The notes: generated by a model from the sequence alone, not told the origin. A stretch of DNA of 40,179 nucleotides from JAKVCB01 sp963578605 (GCA_963578605.1 CAUZEA010000049.1:1-40179), one strand, 5' to 3'; shown: positions 16,623 through 25,102, counted from the first letter of the stretch. Translations and numbers: made by a program.

Positions 16623-17387
16623 TTATAGTGGAAAAGGCGACTGCGCCGACAGCAGCAGCCCCGCCAGTTCGCCAGTGAAAACGGCGATCACTCCCACGTA
16701 AAGAATTCCCGTGGCGCTTTGCGTATTGGGAATTCGCAGCGTTTGCCACGCCAACGCGATGAGGATCATCGTGCCAATCAGCCCAAAGCTCCAGCGGAGG
16801 ACGACCAGCAGCCAGTCGGTCACGGTAAAATCATTCGCGGTGACTATTTGGCTGGTCAGCCCGGCTGCGCAAATCACCGCGTGGGTTCCTACGGCCAGGG
16901 CGGAAAAGACGAGCAGGCGGCGGAGTGGCAGCAACTGCATGCCGGGAGTGTTAAGATACCAGTGCCCCAGCAGCATCGCCGCGGTCGTCAGTCCCAACAC
17001 GAGACCGGAGGTTGTCGCGCTGATGCTTCTCGCCAGTTCGGTCAGCGAAGACTGGCCCCCGGTTGTACTTCCGGGTACCAGTTCCGGCGCCAGCCAGCAG
17101 CCAATCACCGAAAAGCCTGCAACGAGCCAAAGGGTTGCGACACCGGCAGTTCTTTTTTCGTAAAGCCAACAAACGGCACCCAGGTAGCTGATCACAGCAG
17201 CGGCCAGGGCGGGCCACCAGGTGATCGCTGCCGAAAGTCCTACCAGTCCTGCCAAAGTTGTCAAACCCAAAGCGACGTAGAGATGATTTCGGTAGAAACC
17301 GCTGGTGACCCATCGGGGAGAAGTCAGCGCCATGGCGACCGTCAGGCCGAAAGCAAGTCGAAGCAGGAACTGGTAAAGAATGGCCAC
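16623..17387 (-). CDS. Polytopic membrane protein of unknown function
   Basis: 254 residues with about seven hydrophobic segments: near 5-22, 36-52, 58-72, 82-100, 125-143, 157-175 and 190-215, with another at the end. Notable residues are GHWYLNTPGMQLLPLRRL in the middle. No family is recognised with confidence. It starts 21 bases after folE and precedes the zinc-ribbon membrane protein, so the two may work together in the membrane (inference). Confidence 0.75.
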   Translation of the reverse strand: MAILYQFLLRLAFGLTVAMALTSPRWVTSGFYRNHLYVALGLTTLAGLVGLSAAITWWPALAAAVISYLGAVCWLYEKRTAGVATLWLVAGFSVIGCWLAPELVPGSTTGGQSSLTELARSISATTSGLVLGLTTAAMLLGHWYLNTPGMQLLPLRRLLVFSALAVGTHAVICAAGLTSQIVTANDFTVTDWLLVVLRWSFGLIGTMILIALAWQTLRIPNTQSATGILYVGVIAVFTGELAGLLLSAQSPFPL

Positions 17388-17408
17388 GCAGTGTCGTGCC
17401 TCTTGGAA

Positions 17409-18074
17409 TCAACGCTGATTTCCGTAGATCAACGTCATGACTTCTGAGCGGCTGGAGAGGTTCGAGCGGAAGATCCCTTTCATCGCGGAAGTCACACACA
17501 CGCTCGAAGGCTTGCGAACTCCGCGAATGGTCATGCATGAGTGTGCGGCCTCAATCACGACAGCAACCCCTTTGACATTCAACTCCTCGATCAGCAGGTT
17601 GGCAATCTGTTCGGTCATCCGTTCCTGGACCTGTGGTCGACGGGAAATAACTTCCACCACGCGTGCCAGCTTGCTCAAGCCCACGACCTTCCCGCTGGGC
17701 ACATACCCAATATGGGCTTTGCCAGAAAAAGGCAGCATATGGTGTTCGCACATGCTGTTGAAGCTGATGTCACGGACCAACACCATTTCGTCATATTGTT
17801 CCGTGAAAAACTTCTGCAGATGGACCCGGGCGTCATCGTGCAGACCACTAAACATCTCGGCGTACATCCGGGCTACGCGGGCTGGGGTCTCTCTCAGCCC
17901 TTCGCGGTTTGGATCTTCGCCGACGGCGACCAAGATTTCCGTGACAGCCCGCTCGATGCGGGCCAGATCCACTTTTTCGCTCGAGGGGTGCGGTTCAGGC
18001 GTACCGCCAAGCTCCCCGTCGAGGGTGCCGATTTCGCGATCCTTACTCGTGGTCGATTTGCTGAAGGTTGTCAT
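17409..18074 (-). CDS. folE: GTP cyclohydrolase I
   Basis: 221 residues from the ATG at 18074; a GTG at 18095 would add seven. Zinc ligands are Cys109 and His112 in SMCEHHMLPF and Cys180 in HSCMTIRG. GKAHIGYVPSGKVVGLSKLAR and RRPQVQERMTEQIA are standard. The first 30 residues are a polar, variable tail. The enzyme turns GTP into 7,8-dihydroneopterin triphosphate for folate, or for other pterins and deazapurines. It heads the tight gene run that includes moaD, moaE and moaA. Confidence 0.95.
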   Translation of the reverse strand: MTTFSKSTTSKDREIGTLDGELGGTPEPHPSSEKVDLARIERAVTEILVAVGEDPNREGLRETPARVARMYAEMFSGLHDDARVHLQKFFTEQYDEMVLVRDISFNSMCEHHMLPFSGKAHIGYVPSGKVVGLSKLARVVEVISRRPQVQERMTEQIANLLIEELNVKGVAVVIEAAHSCMTIRGVRKPSSVCVTSAMKGIFRSNLSSRSEVMTLIYGNQR

Positions 18075-18259
18075 CACCTCGATCTTACGTGCCACGCATT
18101 GAAGGAGTCAAGCGGCAGCCGGTTTCCATATCCGCCTCCAGGAGCCAGTCCTGAGGAGTTTGCCCAACAATGACAACCCAGTTTGTCGGGTTTGCGATAA
18201 CCCGTAGTGGGGAGTTCACCTCCATCCATCGCAGCCAAAGTCGTGAGCCTCGCACGAGG

Positions 18260-18976
18260 CTAATTTGTACTGAACAATGGCGGAAATCCGGGCTCACCGG
18301 CAGGACGAACTGGACCCGTTTGGATGGGCTGATGAAACTGTTGAATCAACAGCTGAGCCCGTATTTCAACCTGGCACTCGTTCAAAAGTTCCTGCTTGAC
18401 CTTCGGGGCAAGCGGCAAGGTGTAGGAGACAAGATCGGTCAAGGCGCCTAAGGGAATATGCCGCGAAAGGATCTGATCAAGAGGGTCGGCGTAGCTTTCT
18501 TTGGGAAGGTGTTGCCGGAATTCTTCCAGGAGGTTGTGCCTGAGCAACTCGGGATCAAGTGATGTGTCATCCGTGTAGCAGTCCGTCAACAGTTCAACTT
18601 CGGCTTGACGGAAGGCACGGATTGGCTCCAGTTCACGTGAGATTCTGACCCGTCTCATACCGAGTAATAGCAGATTGAAGCAGCCATCTTCCATTCGGTG
18701 ATGGGTAATGATTTTGCCCAGGCAGCCAACTGGTGCGACCGGTGGCCGACTGTCGTAGTCTGTTTCCCAGCCAGGTTCAAGGATCGACATCGTGATCAGT
18801 CGATCGGTCACCAAGGCGTCGGCCACCATTTCTCGATAACGCTCTTCGTAGATATGCAGCGGTTGGACTACGTGTGGATAAAGCACCAAGTTGGGTAGCG
18901 GAAAAAGTCGAGTTACGCCGCTGAACAACGTTTCGTCGAAAGTCAGGTCCTCGGTGTTCCAAGATGGTGTTGTCAT
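18260..18976 (-). CDS. Stand-alone LON substrate-binding-domain protein
   Basis: 238 residues. LFPLPNLVLYPHVVQPLHIYEERYREMV is split here as LFPLPNLVLYPHV and PLHIYEERYREMV; both are the hallmark of the N-terminal domain of Lon protease. GCLGKIITHHRMEDGCFNLL and the following region also fit. There is no ATPase or protease part, so it cannot act as Lon itself. Such proteins are widespread and may bind unfolded or regulatory clients, but the role is not established. A short hairpin (AGCCTCGCACGAGGCT, 18246-18261) overlaps the stop codon. Confidence 0.85.
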   Translation of the reverse strand: MTTPSWNTEDLTFDETLFSGVTRLFPLPNLVLYPHVVQPLHIYEERYREMVADALVTDRLITMSILEPGWETDYDSRPPVAPVGCLGKIITHHRMEDGCFNLLLLGMRRVRISRELEPIRAFRQAEVELLTDCYTDDTSLDPELLRHNLLEEFRQHLPKESYADPLDQILSRHIPLGALTDLVSYTLPLAPKVKQELLNECQVEIRAQLLIQQFHQPIQTGPVRPAGEPGFPPLFSTN

Positions 18977-19034
18977 TGGAATCGTGGGCGTCTTCGCCAG
19001 TCAGGCTTCGGACGGCCGGCAGTCGTGTGAAAAT

Positions 19035-19427
19035 CTATGGGGATGGTTGAAGGTGAATTTCTGGAATCAACTCCGGATCGATTTCGATTTCAGGAAACTC
19101 CTCGGTTGAGGCCAGCACCTCGGCAAAACAACATTTATATTGATCGAGAAAGGTTTCTAAATCAATTCCCCGACAGTTGGGAAGGTAATCTTTCAAGTAT
19201 CCCCGACTACTTAAGTATACCTTCCTCGCTCCCCGGATGTTACCGTTGCCAAAATGATGTAAGGCTACGGCGGCCTGGATGAGCCCCTGGTAGAAACGCC
19301 GCAGCTCGCCACGGTATTCAGCCCAAAGCTCCTCCCACACCTCGTGGGCCTCGAAATACTCGCACTCGTTAAAGTATTCGACGCCCTTTATATAGAGCAA
19401 TTCATACTGGACAGCTTCGTCGGTCAT
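19035..19427 (-). CDS. DUF309-family protein
   Basis: 130 residues from the ATG at 19427; the frame is open upstream by 16 codons without a better start. YFNECEYFEAHEVWEELW, FYQGLIQAAVALHHF and NIRGARKVY are the conserved all-helical core of DUF309, including the HEVWE residues. The function of the family is unknown. It lies between the Bax-inhibitor-1 gene (84-base gap) and the LON-domain gene (58-base gap) on the same strand. Confidence 0.85.
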   Translation of the reverse strand: MTDEAVQYELLYIKGVEYFNECEYFEAHEVWEELWAEYRGELRRFYQGLIQAAVALHHFGNGNIRGARKVYLSSRGYLKDYLPNCRGIDLETFLDQYKCCFAEVLASTEEFPEIEIDPELIPEIHLQPSP

Positions 19428-19511
19428 GACTCCAAGGTACCCGATTGCGCCGGCGCCGCAAACAGGATTCAACACATTCCCCAGAAAACTGGCCGCTGTG
19501 ACACGCTGGTT

Positions 19512-20264
19512 TTAATCACGCCCCGACAGCGAAATCACAATCTGCAGGATATACCAAAACAAAAGCGCTACCGAGGCGAACAGGGCCAATGAAGCGGCCA
19601 CGTGCTGATCAGTACGATAGTGATGCAGGACGTTCGAGGTGTCGTAGAGAATAAATCCGCAGGCAAATACCACAAATGCCGAACAGAGAAGTATCCCGAA
19701 GTTGATCAGCCCGAATAGGCTCAAAGCAATCAAGCCGAACCCGACCATTCCCGCAATTCCCAGAATCGGGCCCAGATACGAAAAATCATGGCGGGTAAGA
19801 AAAACGGTTGCGGTCAACACGCCGAAGATCAGCAGGGTCGCAATCCCCGCAATCAATATCGGACTGTACTCCCCCCCTCCGATTTTCATGGCATACAGAT
19901 TGGCAATCCACAGCAGGGGACACAGAATGACCGCCTGGGCCAGCACGTAGGCGAACAGCCCCATATACTGGGTGCCAATCGAGATATCGGATCGCGCCCA
20001 TCGATTGGCCATCCAGCTCACTAGCATAAAACCACCAAACATGACCAACCACCACCAGCGGCCCTGTTGCATCAAGGCGGGCATCCATTCATCGAGTGGT
20101 AACACCTTGAAGAAGATGAATTCCAGCAGCACCAGTGCGTAAACAGCGGCTACCAGATGCGTGTACGTTTTGCGGATAAAGCTCAACCGGGCGTCGGCAG
20201 TTGCTTCGGCAGCCGTGCCGAGCGTGGCATACGGATTGTCTGCGAGGTAGTCTGCTTGATTCAT
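19512..20264 (-). CDS. Bax inhibitor-1/YccA-family membrane protein
   Basis: 250 residues with seven hydrophobic segments after a polar N-terminus of about 30 residues. Family features are FIRKTYTHLVAAVYALVLLE at the first segment, the GILLCSAFVVFACGFILYDTSN stretch with the conserved Asp, and HHYRTDQHVAASLALFASVA near the end. Relatives in bacteria act as pH-sensitive calcium leak channels or interact with FtsH; the role here is not fixed. It is probably the first gene of the long minus-strand run, with a promoter at 20397-20425. Confidence 0.9.
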   Translation of the reverse strand: MNQADYLADNPYATLGTAAEATADARLSFIRKTYTHLVAAVYALVLLEFIFFKVLPLDEWMPALMQQGRWWWLVMFGGFMLVSWMANRWARSDISIGTQYMGLFAYVLAQAVILCPLLWIANLYAMKIGGGEYSPILIAGIATLLIFGVLTATVFLTRHDFSYLGPILGIAGMVGFGLIALSLFGLINFGILLCSAFVVFACGFILYDTSNVLHHYRTDQHVAASLALFASVALLFWYILQIVISLSGRD

Positions 20265-20396
20265 CGTTGAGGGCCCTTTGCGTCGAGGATTGAGCGTGGT
20301 TTCTGCGGTGAGAAAAAGGAAGGATTCTGAGCGGAGTCAGCTGGAAAGTCGACGGTGGTCACCAGGGCCAATCCCAGGTTGACCTCTACGCGTTAA

Positions 20397-20425
20397 AGTT
20401 TAGATTTGGTAAGATCTTGGGTCAA
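20397..20425 (-). promoter_or_regulatory. Candidate sigma-70 promoter upstream of the Bax-inhibitor-1 gene
   Basis: Minus strand: -35 TTGACC (20420-20425), a 17-base spacer and -10 TAAACT (20397-20402). The start near 20390 gives a leader of about 125 bases. The -35 overlaps the stop codon of the possible frameshifted small gene. Confidence 0.5.
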
Positions 20426-20596
20426 GTTTTGTTCGGGTCATCTCCAGCGGCGAAAAAATAGTCCCACTCGAGGTAGTTGGGGGGCAGTTGTCGGATGGTG
20501 TGGTCGGGGATGGCCGATTTGCCCGGCCACCCGCACCTTGCGGATGATTTGTCCCCGAGTTCTGGCTTCGGCCTGGTTGATTGCTCCCATCGACAT
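20422..20596 (-). pseudogene. Probable small gene disrupted by a +1 frameshift
   Basis: GACAGGAGCGAAATG gives a good ribosome site and an ATG at 20596. The first 25 codons read MSMGAINQAEARTRGQIIRK and on to VRVAG. This frame then runs through a compositionally odd Pro/His/Arg stretch to a stop at 20438. One base further on, the +1 frame from about 20515 reads IPDHTIRQLPPNYLEWDYFF then AAGDDPNKT and stops at 20422, with strongly C/G-biased third positions. Joining the two gives a sensible protein of about 58 residues. I recognise no family. It may be a real indel, a sequencing error, or programmed shifting. A chance open frame cannot be excluded. Confidence 0.4.
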
Positions 20597-20624
20597 TTCG
20601 CTCCTGTCAACTCAAGTGAAGACG

Positions 20625-21569
20625 ATGAAAACCGGTTCCGGAAAAGATCACTCCCCTGTACCGTCGGTTGATCTTTCGGTTCGCCTGGGCCGGCTGGAGT
20701 TGCCCAATCCAATCCTGGTTGCATCTGGAACCTTTGGGTATGCACGGGAAATGGAACAACTGGTCGATTTGTCGCGGTTGGGCGGAATCCTTCCCAAGAC
20801 GGTTACTTGGGAACCTCGACAAGGGAACGAGCCATGGCGAACCATGGAGACCCCAGCCGGTATGCTCAACTCAATCGGGCTCGACAATGACGGTGTGGAG
20901 GCCTTTCTGGCCCATCACTTGCCTTATCTTACCAGTTTGGGCGTTCCTGTGATCGTGAGCGTGGCGGGGAGTTCCCACGACGAGTTTGTACGTCTCACCG
21001 AACGCTTCAACGATGTGGATATAGACGGGATTGAGCTCAATATTTCCTGCCCCAACGTGAGTCACGGCATCGATTTTGGGATCGACTGCGGGCTTTGTGA
21101 AAAGCTTGTCGCCGATTGTCGTCAGGCAACCCGCTGGCCGGTGATCGCCAAGTTGACCCCCAACGTCACGAGCATTGCTGACGTGGCCCAGGCTGCCGAG
21201 GCAGGCGGAGCCGACGCCATTTCGCTTATCAATACGTGTCAGGGGATGGCCATCGACTGGCGCAAGCAGCGGTCCCTGTTGGGCGGCTTGTTCGGCGGAC
21301 TCAGCGGTCCGGCAATTAAGCCGATTGCCTTGCGGTGTGTCTGTCAAGCGGCCCAGGCAACGAAAATCCCCATCATCGGGATTGGTGGAATTGCGACGGT
21401 CGACGATGTGATGGAATTTCTGGTTGTGGGTGCAAACGCGGTTCAACTCGGCACCGTCAACTTTTACAATCCAGGAGCAAGTATCGAAGTGCTCGACGCG
21501 TTACCGTCTGCCCTGGCCGAGGCAGGGGCAGCCAGCCCGGCGGAATTGGTCGGCACGCTTGAGGTGTGA
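20625..21569 (+). CDS. pyrD: Dihydroorotate dehydrogenase, class 1 (PyrD type B-like)
   Basis: 314 residues from the ATG at 20625; the frame is open upstream to 20406, but that part has no family similarity. Key stretches are PNPILVASGTFGYA, NSIGLDNDGVEAF, ELNISCPNV with the catalytic Cys typical of class 1 enzymes, VIAKLTPNVTSIADVA, GGLSGPAIKPIALRCV and IIGIGGIATVDDVMEFL for FMN binding. It oxidises dihydroorotate to orotate in pyrimidine synthesis. A type-B enzyme would need the electron-transfer partner PyrK, which is not next to it. Confidence 0.92.
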   Translation: MKTGSGKDHSPVPSVDLSVRLGRLELPNPILVASGTFGYAREMEQLVDLSRLGGILPKTVTWEPRQGNEPWRTMETPAGMLNSIGLDNDGVEAFLAHHLPYLTSLGVPVIVSVAGSSHDEFVRLTERFNDVDIDGIELNISCPNVSHGIDFGIDCGLCEKLVADCRQATRWPVIAKLTPNVTSIADVAQAAEAGGADAISLINTCQGMAIDWRKQRSLLGGLFGGLSGPAIKPIALRCVCQAAQATKIPIIGIGGIATVDDVMEFLVVGANAVQLGTVNFYNPGASIEVLDALPSALAEAGAASPAELVGTLEV

Positions 21570-21705
21570 TTGTCTGGCAGGTAGGGTGGCCTGGCAGGAC
21601 AGGCAGTGGTGCGTCGCCGCGTGTCTGGTACCTTGAAGCGTTTCCTGCTGCTCCGACAACCGGTTTTTGGAAAACTACTTCCCCTCTTTAACCCCCCAAA
21701 GTCCC

Positions 21706-22668
21706 GTGCGTGTTTTAAGTGGAATTCAACCGACTGGCCGGCCTCACTGGGGGAATTACTTCGGTGCAATTCACCAGTACATTGCTTTGCAAGATGCCGA
21801 GCAGGCGTTTTACTTCATCGCCAATTTGCATGCGCTCACAACAGTGCGCGATCGTGACCAGCTTCGCCAATTGTCGCTCGACACGGCGATGGATCTACTT
21901 GCCCTCGGTTTGAATCCCGACCAGGCGACCTTGTTCGTTCAATCCGACATTCCCGAAGTAAGCGAGCTTTGCTGGTTGTTGATGACGGGAACTCCCCTCG
22001 GTTTGCTGGAACGATGCCACGCCTACAAGGATAAAAAAGCGAAAGGTCTGTCGGCAGATACAGGGTTGTTTACCTATCCTGTACTCCAAGCTGCTGACAT
22101 TTTGCTCTACGACAGCGATACTGTACCGGTGGGTGAGGACCAGGTGCAGCACATCGAAGTTTGTCGCGACATCGCCGGCAGCTTTAACCACGTTTATGGA
22201 GAGGTTTTCGTTATCCCTAAAGCCAAGGTGCTCGATCAAGCAGCGCGGGTTCCCGGGACCGATGGCGAAAAAATGTCGAAAAGCTATGGAAACACGCTGG
22301 AACTGTTTGCAGAGACAAAACCGCAGCGGAAGCAGATTATGCGAATTGTCACCGACTCGCGGGCGATGGAAGATCCCAAGGAACCCGTTGGCGACGTGTT
22401 GTTTGACCTGTACGCGTTGTTTGCCACAGATGCGGAGCGGGCAGAGATGGCTGACTTGTACAACCGCGGGGGCTTCGGTTATGGAGAAGTGAAGAAGGCG
22501 CTGGCCGACGTGGCCGAGCGCTACTTTGCCGAGCCCCGTGCCCAACGAGCAGAACTGGCGGCACAGCCAGAGAAAGTTCGCGAGATCCTTGGCGACGGTG
22601 CCGCCAGTGCCCGTAAAAAAGCCAGTGAGGTGCTGGCCCGCGTGCAGGAGGCGTGTGGAGTTAAGTAA
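21706..22668 (+). CDS. trpS: Tryptophan--tRNA ligase
   Basis: 320 residues from a GTG at 21706, which gives the family's usual start VRVLSGIQPTG. An in-frame TTG at 21667 would add 13 residues with no similarity. The class I signatures are PTGRPHWGNY (HIGH region) and EKMSKSYGN (KMSKS). Others are DTGLFTYPVLQAADILLY and VPVGEDQVQHIE. No good ribosome site precedes either start. It charges tRNA-Trp. Confidence 0.94.
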   Translation: MRVLSGIQPTGRPHWGNYFGAIHQYIALQDAEQAFYFIANLHALTTVRDRDQLRQLSLDTAMDLLALGLNPDQATLFVQSDIPEVSELCWLLMTGTPLGLLERCHAYKDKKAKGLSADTGLFTYPVLQAADILLYDSDTVPVGEDQVQHIEVCRDIAGSFNHVYGEVFVIPKAKVLDQAARVPGTDGEKMSKSYGNTLELFAETKPQRKQIMRIVTDSRAMEDPKEPVGDVLFDLYALFATDAERAEMADLYNRGGFGYGEVKKALADVAERYFAEPRAQRAELAAQPEKVREILGDGAASARKKASEVLARVQEACGVK

Positions 22669-22739
22669 ACTTCTTGAATTCATATCCCGCTAGTCTGCAG
22701 AAAGTGGCCAGCTGCGGCTGTCCGCATGAAGGTGTCCCC

Positions 22740-23891
22740 ATGAAATTCCGTACCCGTGCGATTCACGTTGGGAATAAGCGATGTGCCCAAACCGGTGCCG
22801 TCGTGCCACCGATTCATGTTGCCTCGACCTTTGTGCAGCACGAAGCCGGCAAGTGGCGGGAGTTCGATTACGCGCGGAGTGGAAATCCTACCCGAAAAGG
22901 ACTTGAACAAACGCTTGCCGCGCTGGAGGGGGGCTGCGGTGGGCTGGCTTTTTCCAGTGGCATGGCTGCCATCCATGGTGTGGTCACCATGCTCGAATCG
23001 GGGGACCACATTGTGGCAGGGGAAGATATTTACGGTGGGACCTATCGCCTGTTGCATCACGTGGCCAACCGGGCAGGCATTGGGGTTGATTTGGTCGATA
23101 CGACCGACGTCGCCCAGATTGCTGACGCAATCACTCCGCAAACGAAACTTGTTTGGATTGAATCCCCCGGGAATCCCAGGCTAACCATTACCGATATTGC
23201 TGCTTGTGCCGAAGTTGCACACGCAAAAGGCGCCCTGTTGGGGATCGACAGTACCTTTGCGACCCCCGTTTTGACCCGGCCACTGGAACTGGGGGCCGAT
23301 ATCGTCATGCACTCGGCAACAAAATATTTGGGCGGGCACAGCGACCTGATTGGTGGTGTCTTGGTTGTCAAATCTGAAGATCTCTTCGAGCGGCTCTATT
23401 TCGTGCAGAATGCGACCGGTGCCGTCCTCAGTCCTTTTGATTCGTTCCTCTGCTCCCGTGGTATCAAGACATTGGCCCTCCGTGTCCTGGAACAGAGCCG
23501 TACAGCCCAACAACTGGCCGAGTGGTTAGTGGCCCACCCGCAGGTCCGCCGCGTGCTCTATCCGGGCCTGCCCGACCATCCCGGTCACCAGATTGCCGGG
23601 CGGCAAATGCACCACGCGTTCGGGGCCATGCTTTCTTTTGAATTGGACGCCGATCTTGATGCGACCAGGCGATTTGTCCAGTCTACAACGCTCTTTCAAC
23701 TAGCCGTGAGCCTGGGGGCTGTCGAATCGTTGATCGAACAACCGGCGACCATGTCACATGCCAGTTATGACGCAGCGGATCGGGCAGTTCATGACATCAC
23801 CGACAGTTTGATCCGACTGTCGGTCGGACTGGAAGATTTCGACGATCTCCAGCAAGATCTCCAGTCGGCCTTCACGGCAGCTGGAGCCTAG
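22740..23891 (+). CDS. Cystathionine gamma-synthase/lyase-type PLP enzyme
   Basis: 383 residues from the ATG at 22740, with GAAGGTG upstream. The features are RAIHVGN at the start, VVPPIHVASTFVQ, YARSGNPTRKGLEQTLAALEG with the PLP phosphate site, FSSGMAAIHGVV, ESPGNPRL, and SATKYLGGHSDLIGG with the PLP lysine near residue 195. The Cys/Met-metabolism fold is clear. The family includes gamma-synthase (MetB), gamma-lyase and related enzymes, which cannot be separated here by motif alone. It follows trpS by 71 bases and is convergent with aat. Confidence 0.9.
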   Translation: MKFRTRAIHVGNKRCAQTGAVVPPIHVASTFVQHEAGKWREFDYARSGNPTRKGLEQTLAALEGGCGGLAFSSGMAAIHGVVTMLESGDHIVAGEDIYGGTYRLLHHVANRAGIGVDLVDTTDVAQIADAITPQTKLVWIESPGNPRLTITDIAACAEVAHAKGALLGIDSTFATPVLTRPLELGADIVMHSATKYLGGHSDLIGGVLVVKSEDLFERLYFVQNATGAVLSPFDSFLCSRGIKTLALRVLEQSRTAQQLAEWLVAHPQVRRVLYPGLPDHPGHQIAGRQMHHAFGAMLSFELDADLDATRRFVQSTTLFQLAVSLGAVESLIEQPATMSHASYDAADRAVHDITDSLIRLSVGLEDFDDLQQDLQSAFTAAGA

Positions 23892-23961
23892 CCAAGCCCC
23901 AGTTGCGACGGCGGGACCAAAGCTTGGAAATGACGTAAGGATCGTGCGGTTCAAGCAACAT

Positions 23962-24735
23962 TTAGCCGTTGCGAACTGCGGTTGCGTCTGCCTCCAAGGT
24001 CGTGCCAAACGTAACTGGCAGTTGGACCGTTGTGGCGAGGCGGCGGAGATACTGCCGACGGGGTATTTTGGTCACTCCCATTCGGCCGGTATGGGGAGTC
24101 CATTGTTGCACGTCCAACAACTGGTAGCCCCGCGACCGAAGATGGTTGACCAGATGGACGAGAGCTACCTTGGAAGCGTCCCGTACACGATAAAATTTGC
24201 TCTCGGCAGCAAACAAACCTCCGATTGAAATCCCGTAGGTTCCCCCAACCAATTGATTCTCAAGCCATGTTTCGACGCTGTGGGCATGGCCAAGTCGGTG
24301 CATTTCGCAGTAGGCGTCGATCATGCTTGGTAGCAACCACGTTGCACCACGCCGCCCGACGGCGGTCGCACAACCCTCGATGACGCTGCGAAAGTCCGTG
24401 TCGCAGGTCACCACAAATTTATGACTCAAGATGGTACGCCGTAATCGTCGCGAGACGTGGAACTGGCCCAGTTCGAGCACCGCCCGTGGGTCGGGTGACC
24501 ACCAGGCCATGGGTTCATCTTGCCATACTGGCCAGGGAAAGATCCCGTGTTGGTAGGCGTCGAGTAACCATTCAGCTTGCAAACTCCCACCAACACATAC
24601 CAAACCGTCGACTGTCGTTGCGAAGGGGGGAGGAAAAAAACGCGGTTCAGGAAAGCTGGCCCGGAGGTCCTCGGCCGCAACCTGAACGTCGCCCGGTACA
24701 AGGATTTTTGAGGAGTGTAGCGTTTGATTGCCCAT
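23962..24735 (-). CDS. aat: Leucyl/phenylalanyl-tRNA--protein transferase
   Basis: 257 residues. The motifs are GLVCVGGSLQAEWLLDAYQHG, IFPWP, MAWWSPDPRAVLEL, HVSRRLRRT, GHAHSVETW, LVGGTYGISIGGLFAAESKF and RVRDASKVALVHLV, then LLDVQQWTPH. It moves Leu or Phe from tRNA to the N-terminus of proteins with basic N-termini, marking them for ClpS/ClpAP. The usual GLFAGESMF is GLFAAESKF here, a small change. A single gene, convergent with the cystathionine enzyme gene. Confidence 0.95.
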   Translation of the reverse strand: MGNQTLHSSKILVPGDVQVAAEDLRASFPEPRFFPPPFATTVDGLVCVGGSLQAEWLLDAYQHGIFPWPVWQDEPMAWWSPDPRAVLELGQFHVSRRLRRTILSHKFVVTCDTDFRSVIEGCATAVGRRGATWLLPSMIDAYCEMHRLGHAHSVETWLENQLVGGTYGISIGGLFAAESKFYRVRDASKVALVHLVNHLRSRGYQLLDVQQWTPHTGRMGVTKIPRRQYLRRLATTVQLPVTFGTTLEADATAVRNG

Positions 24736-24919
24736 ATCTATTGAAAATAGTCACCATCGCTGGGAATTCCTAGTGGGTAAAACCGGTTCTGGCCGTGTCG
24801 GATCGTGCCGAGTTACCTGGCAAATTTTCGGTCCACGACGCGACCAGGTTGCGGTTGGTCACGGAATTCGGCCTGGCAGGGTAGGTAGCGGTATCATCCA
24901 AGTGGCGGTGAGCCAGACG

Positions 24920-25102
24920 TCAATCTGTGGTCTCGCCAGTCTGCTCGTATTGAGCAGTTTCCGGTAGCGGTACCACTTGTCCGGCGTATTGCAGTTCGTC
25001 AGGATTGCCCGCTGGCAGGCAGACAAAACGAGTGGAAAGGGAAAAAACGGGGCAAAAAACGGAAGCGATCGCCAGGATCGTAACGGGTGCGTATAATTTC
25101 AG
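24920..25102 (-). CDS. Possible small secreted protein (start codon uncertain)
   Basis: A minus-strand frame reads LKLYAPVTILAIASVFCPVF from a CTG at 25102, then a Cys and polar tail (CLPAGNPDELQYAGQVVPLP, ETAQYEQTGETTD) to a stop at 24920, about 60 residues. It looks like a signal or anchor segment with a short mature part. No ATG, GTG or TTG is available at the right place, and the frame stays open upstream as the shadow of the protease gene, so a chance reading is quite possible. Confidence 0.25.
   Translation of the reverse strand: MKLYAPVTILAIASVFCPVFSLSTRFVCLPAGNPDELQYAGQVVPLPETAQYEQTGETTD
25092..25097 (+). promoter_or_regulatory. Consensus -10 element upstream of the htrA-like gene
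   Basis: A perfect TATAAT preceded by GGGTGCG, placed to give a leader of about 47 bases to the ATG at 25151. No good -35 is present 16-18 bases upstream, so the promoter may be activator-dependent or weak. It could drive the htrA-dnaG-rpoD run. Confidence 0.4.

Larger units (their letters stand above)
20265..20624. other. Divergent intergenic region between the Bax-inhibitor-1 gene and pyrD
   Basis: 360 bases. It holds the candidate minus-strand promoter at 20397-20425 and the probable broken small gene at 20422-20596. If that small gene is real, only 28 bases separate its start from pyrD, so the pyrD promoter would lie inside it. I see no clear plus-strand promoter. Confidence 0.5.

Noticed and set aside
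20406..20624. N-terminal extension of PyrD by 73 residues
   Set aside because: The extension is rich in Trp, Cys and Arg with no similarity to the family. The ATG at 20625 gives the normal length.
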